A stretch of DNA of 30,292 nucleotides from Bacillota bacterium (GTDB lineage: Bacteria > Bacillota > Clostridia > Oscillospirales > Acutalibacteraceae). Shown piece by piece: positions 7,831 through 16,477 of the stretch (positions within the stretch are counted from its first letter, which is position 1; each line of letters starts with the position of its first letter). The stretch spans positions 1-30,292 of the forward strand of contig JAEWYE010000044.1 of assembly GCA_023458755.1 (NCBI GenBank). The letters run 5' to 3'. The notes under the pieces were generated by a model. The model had not been told where the DNA came from. It did no database searches and was given only the letters and a program-made list of their open reading frames with translations. A program made the translations under genes and the position numbers.

Positions 7831-8658
7831 ATGTTTAATGAACTAAAAAAATATACGACTAAACCCCAGTTAAATGCTCCAAGCACCAATAAATTTTGGG
7901 ATGATGAACATATCTCTAAAGGTATGTTGGAAGCTCACCTAAATCCAAATTGGGATGCGGCAACCCGCAAACCTGAATTTCTCGATAAATCAGTAAATTG
8001 GATTACAAAAATTGCACCATCATCTCAATATAAGTTTTTACTTGACTTAGGCTGCGGTCCTGGATTATATGCAGAGCGGTTTAATAGTGCTGGATATTCT
8101 GTCACAGGCGTGGATTTTTCTAAACGATCCATTGCTTATGCAAAGGAACAAACGTTATTTAATAAAAGCAATATCGAGTACCATTACCAAAACTACTTGA
8201 CAATTGATTATGTAGAACAGTTCGATGTAATAACATTGATATATTGTGATTATGCTGTGTTATCAATCACTGATAGGCTTATTTTATTGAAAAAAGTATA
8301 TCAAGCATTAAGGCCGAACGGGAAATTTATTTTTGATGTATTTACACCTCTTATGAGAAAAGATGAAAGTCGTTCATGGTACTATGAAGAGGGTGGATTT
8401 TGGAGCGAAAAGCCGCATATTTGCTTAGAGTCCGTTTATCAATATGATGATAAAGATAATACAGAATTAAGGCAGTCTATTGTGATAACCGAAGAAACTA
8501 TAAATTGCTATAATATATGGGACCATTTTTTTACTAAGGAATCACTGTTATCAGAAATTCAGCCCGCAGGTTTCAAGGCATTTGAATTTTATGGCGATAT
8601 TGCTGGGAAGGAGTTTTCAGATATAGGAGAAACTATTTGTGGTGTTTTTACAAAGTAG
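7831..8658 (+). CDS. class I SAM-dependent methyltransferase
   Basis: A 275-residue protein with the seven-strand methyltransferase fold. Motif I LLDLGCGPGLYAERF is near residues 70-84, followed by the acidic motif II residue in VTGVDFSKRS, then FDVITLIYCDYAV and LRPNGKFIFDVF (motif IV and post-motif regions). The binding site AAAGGAGA at 7817-7824 fits ATG 7831. It is AT-rich compared with the relaxase and recombinase genes, which suggests a separate origin. The 180 bases upstream hold no gene. The methyl acceptor cannot be told from sequence. Confidence 0.82.
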   Translation: MFNELKKYTTKPQLNAPSTNKFWDDEHISKGMLEAHLNPNWDAATRKPEFLDKSVNWITKIAPSSQYKFLLDLGCGPGLYAERFNSAGYSVTGVDFSKRSIAYAKEQTLFNKSNIEYHYQNYLTIDYVEQFDVITLIYCDYAVLSITDRLILLKKVYQALRPNGKFIFDVFTPLMRKDESRSWYYEEGGFWSEKPHICLESVYQYDDKDNTELRQSIVITEETINCYNIWDHFFTKESLLSEIQPAGFKAFEFYGDIAGKEFSDIGETICGVFTK

Positions 8659-8721
8659 AAGCTTTGGATAATAAGTCAATATAGAATTGAAAAGGGATAT
8701 ATATGAGAGGGGATGGAATTT

Positions 8722-9633
8722 GTGTCATTAAAGACTGGCCGATTCTATGAATGTGCGGAAGTTGAGATAGATAGAGACAGATGCACTGTCTGCGGTCTTT
8801 GTACAAAAGTATGTAAGGGGTCACCTTTATTTATTGAAGATAAAATAGTTAAGATAGACCATAATCGGGTGTTTGGGTGTATTGCATGTGGACAATGTAT
8901 GGCGGTTTGCCCTAACAATGCAATAAAAGTTTATGGAAGAGATATGACGCCGGATGATGTTATTGAGTTGCCTAAAAATGAAAGCATGGCCGATTACGAA
9001 AGTTTAAAGTCATTATTGATATCCCGCAGAAGCGTGAGAGACTATAATGAACAAAAGATTCAACGTGAAATTATAGACAAGATATTAGAAGCAGCGTCAA
9101 CCGCTCCCAATGGTCTTGGAAGTTCTGATGTTGAAGTTATGGTGTTAGATGATAAAGAAAAGGTTGAAGAATTTACTATAGGCTTAATTAATGTATTGAA
9201 AAAGAATAAATGGCTATTTTCACCAATAATGCTCAAAATATATAGACCATTTGTTGGTAAAGAAACATATGACTCTCTTAAAACATTTGCATCAACTGCT
9301 ATTGATACATTTATAAGTAATTATAATAAAGGAACAAACTGGTTAACTTATTCTGCTCCATTAGCGATGCTCTTTCATGCATCGCAATATGCCGACCCTG
9401 CTGACCCATATGTCTCTGCAACTTATGCAATGATTACGGCACAGACTTTAGGACTGGGGAGTTGCATGTTGGGCACCCCCCCTCTACTATTAAACTTATT
9501 TGGAAAAAGAATGAAAGAAAAATATGGGATACCTTTGAATAGTAAAAGTGGAATAATGGTTATATTCGGCCATCCCAGCATTAAATATAGTCATGCATTA
9601 AAAAGGAGATTTGCAAAAATCACATTTCATTAG
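8722..9633 (+). CDS. ferredoxin-nitroreductase fusion flavoprotein
   Basis: A 303-residue two-part redox enzyme. Residues 21-63 carry two 4Fe-4S sites (Cys 21/24/27/31 and 53/56/59/63, each CxxCxxCxxxC). From about residue 85 follows an FMN-binding nitroreductase domain with the typical SRRSVRDYNEQKI start, a STAPNG loop, and ITAQTLGLGSCMLGTP near the C-terminus. The ferredoxin part probably feeds electrons to the FMN. The GTG start at 8722 is preferred because AGAGGGG (8706-8712) is spaced 9 bases from it; ATG 8713 in the same frame abuts that site. Such enzymes act in anaerobes on nitro-compounds or quinones; the physiological substrate is unknown. Confidence 0.85.
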   Translation: MSLKTGRFYECAEVEIDRDRCTVCGLCTKVCKGSPLFIEDKIVKIDHNRVFGCIACGQCMAVCPNNAIKVYGRDMTPDDVIELPKNESMADYESLKSLLISRRSVRDYNEQKIQREIIDKILEAASTAPNGLGSSDVEVMVLDDKEKVEEFTIGLINVLKKNKWLFSPIMLKIYRPFVGKETYDSLKTFASTAIDTFISNYNKGTNWLTYSAPLAMLFHASQYADPADPYVSATYAMITAQTLGLGSCMLGTPPLLLNLFGKRMKEKYGIPLNSKSGIMVIFGHPSIKYSHALKRRFAKITFH

Positions 9634-9666
9634 TAATTTTATGACACATCAGAGGAGTATTGTAGA

Positions 9667-9834
9667 TATTTCAGATTCGGGTACAGTGAAGTACCATACT
9701 TTATTGGGCCCTGGGCAATCCAATCCGGACATATTGAGCAACTGAGATAAATTCACTTTATGGAGGATTATGAACATTATACGAAATTACAAAATACCAG
9801 TATGTCAAGAGAAAATGACAAACCTACAAAATGA
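9667..9834 (+). pseudogene. possible decayed coding fragment
   Basis: One frame reads YFRFGYSEVPYFIGPWAIQ, then continues to a TAA at 9748-9750 and on as MEDYEHYTKLQ... to TGA 9832-9834. It looks protein-like but has no start or binding site and no family that I recognise. The whole gap 9634-9866 has no intact gene. Confidence 0.25.
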
Positions 9835-9866
9835 CAATTTCTAAATTTTAACGGGAGGAAAAAGCT

Positions 9867-10276
9867 ATGCATTACATACGCAGTGAAAAATATAATACAC
9901 CTGAATTATAGGCGAAAATCATGGGCCCGAATCCCATCAAACCGGGAGAAGAATTATGCTTGATCACAAAATCTCTGACGGTGAGGTTATCTGCGATCTT
10001 GGAAGCGTTCAGGGATTAACCAGTGTGTTTCTGGCGAAGGAATACGGATTTACCGTGTATACTACTGATCTTTGGAGTGATCCGGTGAGCTGTGACGCGG
10101 AGGTCACTTCTGTTCATGAGATGGAAAGCAATGATGAAGTTTGGGCTGACTGGCTGAAGCAGGATAATGAATATGCCATTGGCGACCGCAGGGCAATGGA
10201 AGCCGGTGGCGGAAAATATCTAAACTTTATTGCGATTATACTCAGAAAAAGGAGTGAGAATAAAATTGCTGGATAA
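9867..10276 (+). pseudogene. degraded class I SAM-dependent methyltransferase
   Basis: A good start (GGGAGG at 9853-9858, ATG 9867) opens MHYIRSEKYNTPEL, then TAG at 9909-9911 interrupts. The text continues as AKIMGPNPIKPGEE, where one A appears to be missing before ATG 9956 and shifts the frame. It continues as LDHKISDGEVICDLGS (SAM motif I) and VYTTDLWSDP. Then the central part of the enzyme is absent: the next residues HEMESNDEVWADWLKQDNEYA belong to the C-terminal region. At least three lesions mean no active enzyme. It differs in sequence from the intact methyltransferase at 7831. Confidence 0.72.
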
Positions 10277-10925
10277 ACCAATGATAGATTTTTTGAATAA
10301 AATTCGAAGGCCTATAAACATATCGCTATCAAGAAAACTTGTATATTCAACTTTAATATTTGTCATAGGAGTTATTTTAGGCGTAATTTCCAAAATATTT
10401 GATGAAACCGCTAGTAATTCATTACCGTATTTCCTTGAAGTGTTGGATTTAAGAAATTTCCTTTCTCGTATGGGAGTTTGGATTTTCCTGGCGGTGCTAA
10501 TATCTGTGAATAGTAAATCGCCAGTTAGATCTGGCATAAATATATTTTTGTTTTTTGTAGGCTTGATAGGCAGTTATTATTTATATACCGTTATGATAGC
10601 TGGTTTTTTTCCCAAATCGTATACGATGATTTGGATTATTATGACTGTTATTTCACCATTAATGGCTTTTATATGTTGGTATGCAAAGGGGAAAGGCATA
10701 ATTGCTATTTCTATTTCATCCATAATCATTATGTTTATTTCAAGACAGGCTTTTGCATTTGGATTATGGTATTTTTCTATTAGAAGTATTTTGGAATTAT
10801 TACTTTGGATAGCTACGGTTTTTGTTTTATATCAGTCTCCAAAACAAATAATGAAGGTGATTACCATGGGATTACTTCTTTACTTAGTTACTGCTCAAAT
10901 CAATTTATTCTGGGGAATATTGTAG
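10266..10925 (+). CDS. multi-pass membrane protein, unknown function
   Basis: A 219-residue, very hydrophobic protein with about six membrane helices separated by short loops. TTG 10266 is chosen because AAAAAGGAG (10246-10254) lies 11 bases upstream; ATG 10281 is an alternative. It overlaps the end of the broken methyltransferase by 11 bases, so the two were an operon. No conserved motif that I recognise is present. AT-rich codon use matches the neighbouring cargo. Confidence 0.62.
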   Translation: MLDKPMIDFLNKIRRPINISLSRKLVYSTLIFVIGVILGVISKIFDETASNSLPYFLEVLDLRNFLSRMGVWIFLAVLISVNSKSPVRSGINIFLFFVGLIGSYYLYTVMIAGFFPKSYTMIWIIMTVISPLMAFICWYAKGKGIIAISISSIIIMFISRQAFAFGLWYFSIRSILELLLWIATVFVLYQSPKQIMKVITMGLLLYLVTAQINLFWGIL

Positions 10926-11045
10926 TTTCTATCTGATCTTTATTATTTTAATATTAAATGAAGTCGTTATGTTCCCTTGAACGTCAGTTTCGGATGCCCT
11001 GCCGCCAAGGGGGTACCAGACACCACGGTCATCAGAATTACAGCA

Positions 11046-11093
11046 ACAAGGCATGTAGAGACCGTAATCCTGTTGCAGAACTTAAAATGTTGA
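11046..11093 (+). pseudogene. possible C-terminal scrap of a TrmA/RlmD-type methyltransferase
   Basis: A short frame reads TRHVETVILLQNLK and stops at 11091-11093. HVETVxLL is the usual C-terminal end of RNA (uracil-5)-methyltransferases of the TrmA/RlmD group. Nothing else of the gene is recognisable, so this is a tentative remnant in an otherwise gene-free gap (10926-11416). Confidence 0.3.
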
Positions 11094-11210
11094 AATTTCA
11101 AGAAGTATGGCTATTGGTGAAATAAGTTAAAGTTTTGACGGGAGAGGATACTTTCCACTGGACAAATGAATTTTTTATCGTCCATAATGTATCCCTACTT
11201 TCCATCAAGG

Positions 11211-11240
11211 TAGTACTTTACAAAAAAGTGCGTACTTTCC
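11211..11240. promoter_or_regulatory. orphan regulator-binding-like repeat
   Basis: AGTACTTTAC and GTGCGTACTTT form paired GTACTTT repeats 19 bases apart, with an AGTAC/GTACT dyad. This resembles operators of HxlR/YodB-type redox regulators, but no such gene is present in the window. The assignment is low confidence. Confidence 0.25.
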
Positions 11241-11416
11241 ATTAACTTATATAATTCTATAGTAATAGTATAAGATACTAAGGCGCAAATGTAAATCATT
11301 TGATACAAGGGGGGACAGGGCTAAATCAATAAGTATTTGAAACATTTTATTTAAGCTTATGCATTTGTGGTTAGGGTTATATTTTGAACTAATTAATTGA
11401 GAAGGAAGGATTTAGT

Positions 11417-11980
11417 ATGAGTTTTTACGGATTGTCAATTTTTGATTTAAGTGGTACGATTATTTCAATTTTTTCTGTATATTGTATGCTTAAAAAAAGC
11501 ATATGGTATTGGTATTCTGGAATTATATGTAATACGCTATGGTTAGTTATGTTTTTGAGTAAGTCATTATATATTTCTTCTGCTCTTCAAATATCTTATA
11601 TGCTATTTTCACTATATGGAATATTGAGATGGAAACAGATGAAAAGTAAAAAACAGATTTCAGTCTATTTAGATATTGCAGGGTTAGCATTATCACTGGC
11701 AATATTTTCAATTGCCATTTGGAATACATCATTCAATAGCGTATATAACATAATTGAGACTATGGCAGTATTATTATTAATAGTTGCTAACTTATTAACT
11801 GCAAAGGAAATGACAAGCTGCTGGTATTTTTGGATTATTGGTGATATTTTATTTGCTATTTTTTTATGGCATGCAAAAGTGTTCGGGATGTTCACTCTAC
11901 AGTTTGTTTTCCTCGGATTTTCAATTTGGGGGCTATATGAATGGAAAAATCAGAGCAATAATAGTGTAATTAATGAGTAG
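11417..11980 (+). CDS. pnuC: PnuC-like nicotinamide riboside transporter
   Basis: A 187-residue integral membrane protein with about seven helices. PnuC transporters move nicotinamide riboside or related vitamin precursors by facilitated diffusion. Family-like signs are the short loops with SALQISYMLFSLYGILRWKQ, the AKEMTSCWYFWIIGDILFAIFLW segment and the final FSIWGLYEWK (Trp-rich repeat ends). Start ATG 11417 follows GAAGGAAGG (11401-11409). It stands alone, with a long gene-free upstream region. The family call rests on pattern only and the substrate could differ. Confidence 0.68.
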   Translation: MSFYGLSIFDLSGTIISIFSVYCMLKKSIWYWYSGIICNTLWLVMFLSKSLYISSALQISYMLFSLYGILRWKQMKSKKQISVYLDIAGLALSLAIFSIAIWNTSFNSVYNIIETMAVLLLIVANLLTAKEMTSCWYFWIIGDILFAIFLWHAKVFGMFTLQFVFLGFSIWGLYEWKNQSNNSVINE

Positions 11981-12048
11981 TAGGTTCCAACACTCTGAGC
12001 AGGGCTTTTATTCTAAAACACGAACCCCTTTCGTCTTTCGGCGACATC

Positions 12049-12313
12049 TGTAGTGCCCCCCGCTGTCAAGACACTTTTTTTAAACTAAGCTATGTTCCTT
12101 TCATTTTTAGTCGTTCTTTGAAATCTGAATCATGAAGCAAAGGGTTGACTAAAGGTGGAGTAAAAGCTTTCTGGTGTCTGATAGCCAAGGCATTGATGAT
12201 GCCTGTCATTGTTGTAGAACGTTACATAGTTGTTGATGGCTGCGCGCAACTCTCTCGGTGACTTGTATTCGTTTAGGAAGATACATTCGTACTTTAATGA
12301 CCGGAAAAACCTC
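12049..12313 (-). mobile_element. IS3-family insertion sequence remnant (3' end of transposase plus terminal repeat)
   Basis: On the minus strand, codons from about 12311 down to the stop at 12130-12132 read ERFFRSLKYECIF, then ELRAAINNYVTFYNND, ending in QTPES and a short tail. This is the typical C-terminus of the DDE integrase-core protein of IS3-group elements. Beyond the stop, TGTAGTGCCCCC at 12049-12060 looks like the terminal inverted repeat. The rest of the transposase is missing: similarity ends abruptly at about 12312, just before the lipoprotein gene. Confidence 0.8.
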
Positions 12314-12344
12314 TCTGTATATTAGGTGGAGGAGGACATATGCG

Positions 12345-12959
12345 ATGAAAAGATTGATTTCGGCAATGATTCTGTTTATTTTGATGGTGACGTTGACTGC
12401 ATGTTCAAGTAAGGCTGATTTACCTAAAGTTTTAAGCAAAGAGGGCATCTCTCCTTATGAATTATCAGAAAGTGAGAAATATATATTGCAGTCATTCAAT
12501 ATGGACGGTACTTCACAAATCATTTCTTTCAATGCACCGAAAGAAGCAATTGCCTTGAATGTAAATGTTTATCGTCTTGAAGAAGGTGGAAAATGGAGCA
12601 GTATTGGTGGCGGTGGCATTTCTATTGGCACAGATAGAAAGCCAATTGACCAATTAACCGGAACATTTACAATGCAGCTAAAAGAAAATTATACAATTGA
12701 TTTTGTTATTAATGCCGGTGGAAAGGCTTCCTACAAAACGGATGAGATTTTACTTGATAACGAAGCAACGGCATCTATAAAAGGATTCTTGCAGGAATTT
12801 CAAGACATTATAATCAACACAGAAATACCTGTTGCTCTTATGGTGTATGACAGCGGCACGAGTATGAGAAGTTACTCTCTCCAAGATTACTTTGAGCCGT
12901 CAAAGTTTGAAGGCATGGATTTGGTGCAGGTTGTGACATTAGAGTTTTCCGATAAATGA
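12345..12959 (+). CDS. predicted lipoprotein, unknown function
   Basis: A 204-residue protein. Residues 1-20 are a lipoprotein signal peptide: basic MKR, a hydrophobic core, and lipobox LTAC with Cys20 as the lipid-bearing residue. The mature part is a soluble, beta-rich domain facing the outside of the membrane. ATG 12345 has GGAGGAGG (12328-12335) 9 bases upstream; the frame continues back to 12258 only through the IS remnant. No known domain recognised. Confidence 0.75.
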   Translation: MKRLISAMILFILMVTLTACSSKADLPKVLSKEGISPYELSESEKYILQSFNMDGTSQIISFNAPKEAIALNVNVYRLEEGGKWSSIGGGGISIGTDRKPIDQLTGTFTMQLKENYTIDFVINAGGKASYKTDEILLDNEATASIKGFLQEFQDIIINTEIPVALMVYDSGTSMRSYSLQDYFEPSKFEGMDLVQVVTLEFSDK

Positions 12960-13041
12960 TTTGGCTTCGCAAAAAGAGCATAATATTGTAGTAAGTCAAA
13001 CTTCAATTTGTCAAGGAAACTATAATTAAGGAGGTTTTGTC

Positions 13042-13963
13042 GTGGTTGAAAATAAAAGAATTCATTATATTCCACCATTGCCTCCGAAGCGAGAAAAGCG
13101 AGTAGGCATTTATTGTCGTGTGAGTACAAACAGTGCGGAACAGCTGAAAAGCCTCGCCGCTCAAGTATCAGCGCTAACAAGATTAACGGCAGCTAATCCC
13201 AAATGGTTATTGGTTGATGTATATATAGACATTGCTTCAAGCAAGACAGGTTCTTCCCGTAAAGAGTTTACCCGTATGCTGCAGGATTGTAAGTCACGTG
13301 ATATAGAAATTATTCTAACCAAGAGCATCAGCAGATTTGGCCGAGATACAGTAGAGATTCTTGATGCGTTGAACCAGCTAAGGATTCTTGGTGTTCGTGT
13401 TATATTTGAACAGGAAGTGCTTGATACAGCAGATACAGATAACGACCTTATGACTTCAATTATAGAGTCAATTACTCAGGCAGAGAATGAATCACGCAGC
13501 GATAATATCAAGGGGTATCAAACAACGCGCTGCACAAGGTACTTCAAAGCTATATAATAGAAAATGTTATGGGTATTACAATGAAGCAGACGGAAATTTG
13601 GCTATTGATGATGAGGAAGTAAAAAATGTCCGAATGATATTTAATCTCTATCTTCAGGGTAAGAGCGTTTTAGGTATTGTAAAAGAACTGGAACGGTTGG
13701 GGATCAAGTCCCCTACCGGAAAGGCTACATGGCCGAAGAGAACAATTGACGTAATGCTCAGTAATGAAAAGTATATGGGCAGTGTGCGGTTGTTGGATAA
13801 TGGAAAGCACGATTCATACTATCGGGCAGAGAATAACAACCCGGCTATAATATCTAAGGAAACATTCCAAGCGGTGCAGCTTGAAAAACAACATCGTAGC
13901 AATGTGATAAAAGGTGAAGATACAAGCCAGCGGAAAAGCAAAAAATACAGTTCAAAGAAGTAA
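13042..13963 (+). pseudogene. frameshifted serine recombinase
   Basis: The GTG start (AAGGAGG at 13030-13036) opens a resolvase catalytic domain: VGIYCRVSTNSAEQ with the nucleophile Ser in RVS, and TKSISRFGRDTVE with the catalytic Arg residues. After ENESRSDNIK the frame breaks: two bases seem lost at about 13513, where Trp is expected before GIKQRAAQGTSKLYN. The downstream frame continues through the recombinase domain (GYYNEADG, LGIVKELERLGIKSPTGK, YMGSVRLLDN) to 13963. It lacks the zinc ribbon and coiled-coil end of the three large recombinases at 25-30 kb. Intact it would be about 306 residues. It probably inserted part of the cargo and then decayed. Confidence 0.82.
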
Positions 13964-13971
13964 GAATCGAA

Positions 13972-14075
13972 AATAGCCTAATTGAGAATCATTTGGCGAG
14001 AGGACAGGATGGATATTGAACCAGCATAAGCACAGCATTTTTACTGTATTATTAGAAAGTGTAGAATAGCCTAAT
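13972..14075. repeat. 11-bp direct repeat beside the broken recombinase
   Basis: AATAGCCTAAT occurs at 13972-13982 and again at 14065-14075. The gap 13964-14603 has no supported gene. Given the adjacent recombinase, these copies could be site remnants, but no att core is identified. Confidence 0.3.
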
Positions 14076-14603
14076 AACTTCATGTGGAGACGGTAGTATT
14101 GATGTCAAGGATAGCAAAGTAGAGAGGGCTGAAAAGGCTTGAAATAAGGGGTTTCTGAGCATGGGGCTTTCCGAACATGAATATGAGCAGAGGGTGTCAT
14201 TGCCCGGAAACCCTTGTTTTTTCTGTTGGGAGAACAATCCATGATATAAAAGGGACAGGGTTGAGTTGACAGAATGGATGTTATGAAGCAATACACCGTC
14301 TACTACTGGTAATTTTTCTGCTATTTTACTCAATTCAAGCTGTAGATAATATTTTGTAATCATTATTTTTGTACTGTGTAGAAATTTCGAAATGGCACAT
14401 TCTCTTTTAATCTTGGCTCATTCTTATTTCTCAAAGAATTTTGAGGTATCTGATTGCATCTACTATGTGGTATAATTTTCCTATCAAAAATATGGGAAGT
14501 GATACCTGTGGTAAAATAGGTTACTTAAAAGGATGGAATAGTAAATAATAAATAAATTAATTAGCATCAATTAGAGATAAAGGTGTGGAGATTGGAGAAT
14601 AAT

Positions 14604-14741
14604 ATGGAAATAAAAAGCATACCTTGCTTGAATTGCATGAAACCTTATGCAGCTTTAAGTCACATCGGCAATGCAAACTGTTATATGATATATCGCGAAA
14701 AGCCGCGGTCATCCGAGCCGCAGATTAAAATGGGAGGATAA
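14604..14741 (+). CDS. small Cys-containing protein, unknown
   Basis: A 45-codon frame starting at ATG 14604 (weak GGAG 14593-14596) with PCLNCMKPYAALSH in the N-terminal half and another Cys at residue 26, so it could bind a metal. It ends 5 bases before the hydrolase start and contains that gene's binding site (GGGAGG 14732-14737), which suggests coupling. It may be a fragment of a larger gene. No family recognised. Confidence 0.35.
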   Translation: MEIKSIPCLNCMKPYAALSHIGNANCYMIYREKPRSSEPQIKMGG

Positions 14742-14746
14742 TATCG

Positions 14747-15607
14747 ATGGGATTAAAAGATATAAAACTTTGGGAAAAAAATGTTCCTGATACCGACTCA
14801 ACTTCTACTATTGGGGACTTGAATAACGAAGGGTTACCTACCCTGACTCCTTATTTATTAAAAGGGGGGAAACCCCGCCCTGCAATTATTGTTTGCCCGG
14901 GTGGATCATTTCAATTTAGAGCGTCTAATGAAGGAAAACCAATTGCAAAATGGCTAAATCAAATAGGAATAAATGCTTTTGTTTTAAATTATCGGGTTGC
15001 TCCTTTTACTCCACTTACATCAACCAAAGATGCAGTACGAGCGGTTAGGTATATTCGGTATCATGCCCTAGAATTTAATATTGATCCGGAACGGATCGGC
15101 ATGATAGGATTTTCAGCTGGCGGTTATCTTACCGCTTTTATAGGAACTCGTTTTGATAATGGAATTATAGAACCGGATAGTCGAAATGCGCAAATTATGT
15201 CGATGCTTTTGGGAGAACCAGATTTTTACGATCCGATTGATCAAACGAGTTCTAAACTTAATGCGATCATTTTATGTTATGCTGAGACATCCCCCTTTTC
15301 TAAGGAAAATTTGCCGCCAGATTCTCTATTAACAAAAGATATTACAGTGGATGAATTTATAGACTTTACTTCAAATCATAAACATGTTACAGCGAAAACA
15401 CCACCGACTTTTCTATGGATTACAGCGACCGATCACTGGAATTTTCAGCGCCAAAACTTACTTTTTGCTCAAGCTCTAAATGAGCTAAATCTACCATTTG
15501 ATTTACATATATTCTCCAAAGGTCCCCATGGTTTAGGATTAGGTGAGGATGAACCTACGGTAGCAATTTGGCCAAAACTTTGTGAAAATTGGCTTCAAGG
15601 ATTATAA
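14747..15607 (+). CDS. alpha/beta hydrolase, esterase-like
   Basis: A 286-residue serine hydrolase of the BD-FAE/acetyl-esterase type. The oxyanion-hole motif is PGGSFQF (residues 51-57), with NYRVAP downstream as in HSL-like esterases. The nucleophile is Ser123 in GFSAGGYL. The acid is probably the Asp in ITATDHW and the base the His in GPHGLGL near the C-terminus. No signal peptide, so cytoplasmic. Such enzymes remove acetyl or other acyl groups from sugars or small molecules; the substrate is unknown. The binding site GGGAGG is well spaced. Confidence 0.82.
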   Translation: MGLKDIKLWEKNVPDTDSTSTIGDLNNEGLPTLTPYLLKGGKPRPAIIVCPGGSFQFRASNEGKPIAKWLNQIGINAFVLNYRVAPFTPLTSTKDAVRAVRYIRYHALEFNIDPERIGMIGFSAGGYLTAFIGTRFDNGIIEPDSRNAQIMSMLLGEPDFYDPIDQTSSKLNAIILCYAETSPFSKENLPPDSLLTKDITVDEFIDFTSNHKHVTAKTPPTFLWITATDHWNFQRQNLLFAQALNELNLPFDLHIFSKGPHGLGLGEDEPTVAIWPKLCENWLQGL

Positions 15608-15631
15608 TATTCCGTTGATTAATCCACTCTT

Positions 15632-15852
15632 GTAATCTCAGCATGGGAAAATGAACGCTTGATTGGGGCTGTGAAGGTGTTAAAATGTTCAGGTCTATAA
15701 TTTATGTTTTACCCAAATTTCAAAACAAGGGAATAGGCAAAGAATTACTAAAATGCTGCATTGAGCATTTCCCAAACTCGGAATGGTTAGTTCAAACAAC
15801 AGAAATAGTATCAAGTTATTACGAGAAAAATGGATTTAAACACTATTTTTGA
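15632..15852 (+). pseudogene. C-terminal fragment of a GNAT acetyltransferase
   Basis: The first frame reads VISAWENERLIGAVKV (central GNAT strands). After a frame change near 15695, a second frame reads YVLPKFQNKGIGKELL, the acetyl-CoA-binding motif A (Q-x-x-G-I-G), and ends with SSYYEKNGFKHYF at the TGA 15850-15852. The N-terminal part and a start codon are absent. Confidence 0.72.
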
Positions 15853-15918
15853 CAGGCTATCTCGGCACACCTCTTTCATTCCTATTTGTGCCGGCGGCAG
15901 CCGGAATGGAGAATTTTT

Positions 15919-16428
15919 ATGAAAAAGAAGGAAATCGTGACCAAGGAAAACCTAATAGAAGTTTTGGATTTATTAGATAGTATGGAAATGAGATATTGGA
16001 TAGATGGTGGATGGGGAATAGATATTTTACTTGGGAAACAAAACAGAGAACATCGAGATATTGACGTTGACTTTGACGGAGAGTTTACGGAAACTCTATT
16101 AAATAAACTGAAAGAAAATGGTTATGAGATTGTAGTTGATTGGAGTCCTTCTCGCATCGAGTTATATCATCCTGAATTGAGCTATATAGATATACACCCA
16201 TTAATAATAAATAAAGATGGAAGCGCTCGGCAGGCTGATCCACAAGGTGGTTGGTATGAGTTTGAAGCAAAATGGTTTTCGACTGCAGTGTTTGAAGGTC
16301 GGATTATTCCATGTATTTCTGCTGAAGCTCAAAAATTATTTCATAGTGGATATGAACTTCGGGAAGTTGATAAAATCGATTTGAAAAATCTTGATAGCTT
16401 ACAGTACAAATATTTTAATGTGACATAA
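15919..16428 (+). CDS. lnu: lincosamide nucleotidyltransferase, Lnu family
   Basis: A 169-residue enzyme of the small Lnu(A)/Lnu(C)-like type, which inactivates lincomycin and clindamycin by adding a nucleotide. Key features are RYWIDGGWGIDILLGKQ (residues 25-41) and REHRDIDVDFD (43-53), the nucleotidyltransferase active site with its metal-binding aspartates. YIDIHP, QGGWYEFEAKW and IPCISAEAQKLFHSGY follow, all typical of the family. ATG 15919 follows TGGAG (15907-15911); the upstream extension to 15886 has no binding site. Length matches known Lnu proteins (about 160-170). It sits between a broken GNAT gene and an isochorismatase-like gene. The exact lnu class and its activity need testing. 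Confidence 0.85.
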   Translation: MKKKEIVTKENLIEVLDLLDSMEMRYWIDGGWGIDILLGKQNREHRDIDVDFDGEFTETLLNKLKENGYEIVVDWSPSRIELYHPELSYIDIHPLIINKDGSARQADPQGGWYEFEAKWFSTAVFEGRIIPCISAEAQKLFHSGYELREVDKIDLKNLDSLQYKYFNVT

Positions 16429-16477
16429 GAAAGATGCCAAACAACTCAATAAATAGCAATTTGAAAAGGAGATTAAA

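Noticed and set aside
12258..12344. Upstream extension of the lipoprotein frame
   Set aside because: It is the reverse of IS3 transposase coding sequence; the signal peptide and GGAGGAGG point to ATG 12345.
14140..14222. Complementary AAGGGGTTTC and GGAAACCCTT segments followed by a T-run
   Set aside because: The arms are about 50 bases apart with no gene ending nearby, so a terminator call is not supported.
14052..14363. 103-codon minus-strand frame in a gene-free gap
   Set aside because: No ribosome binding site, no family resemblance, and an implausible composition; the gap 13964-14603 is better called gene-free.
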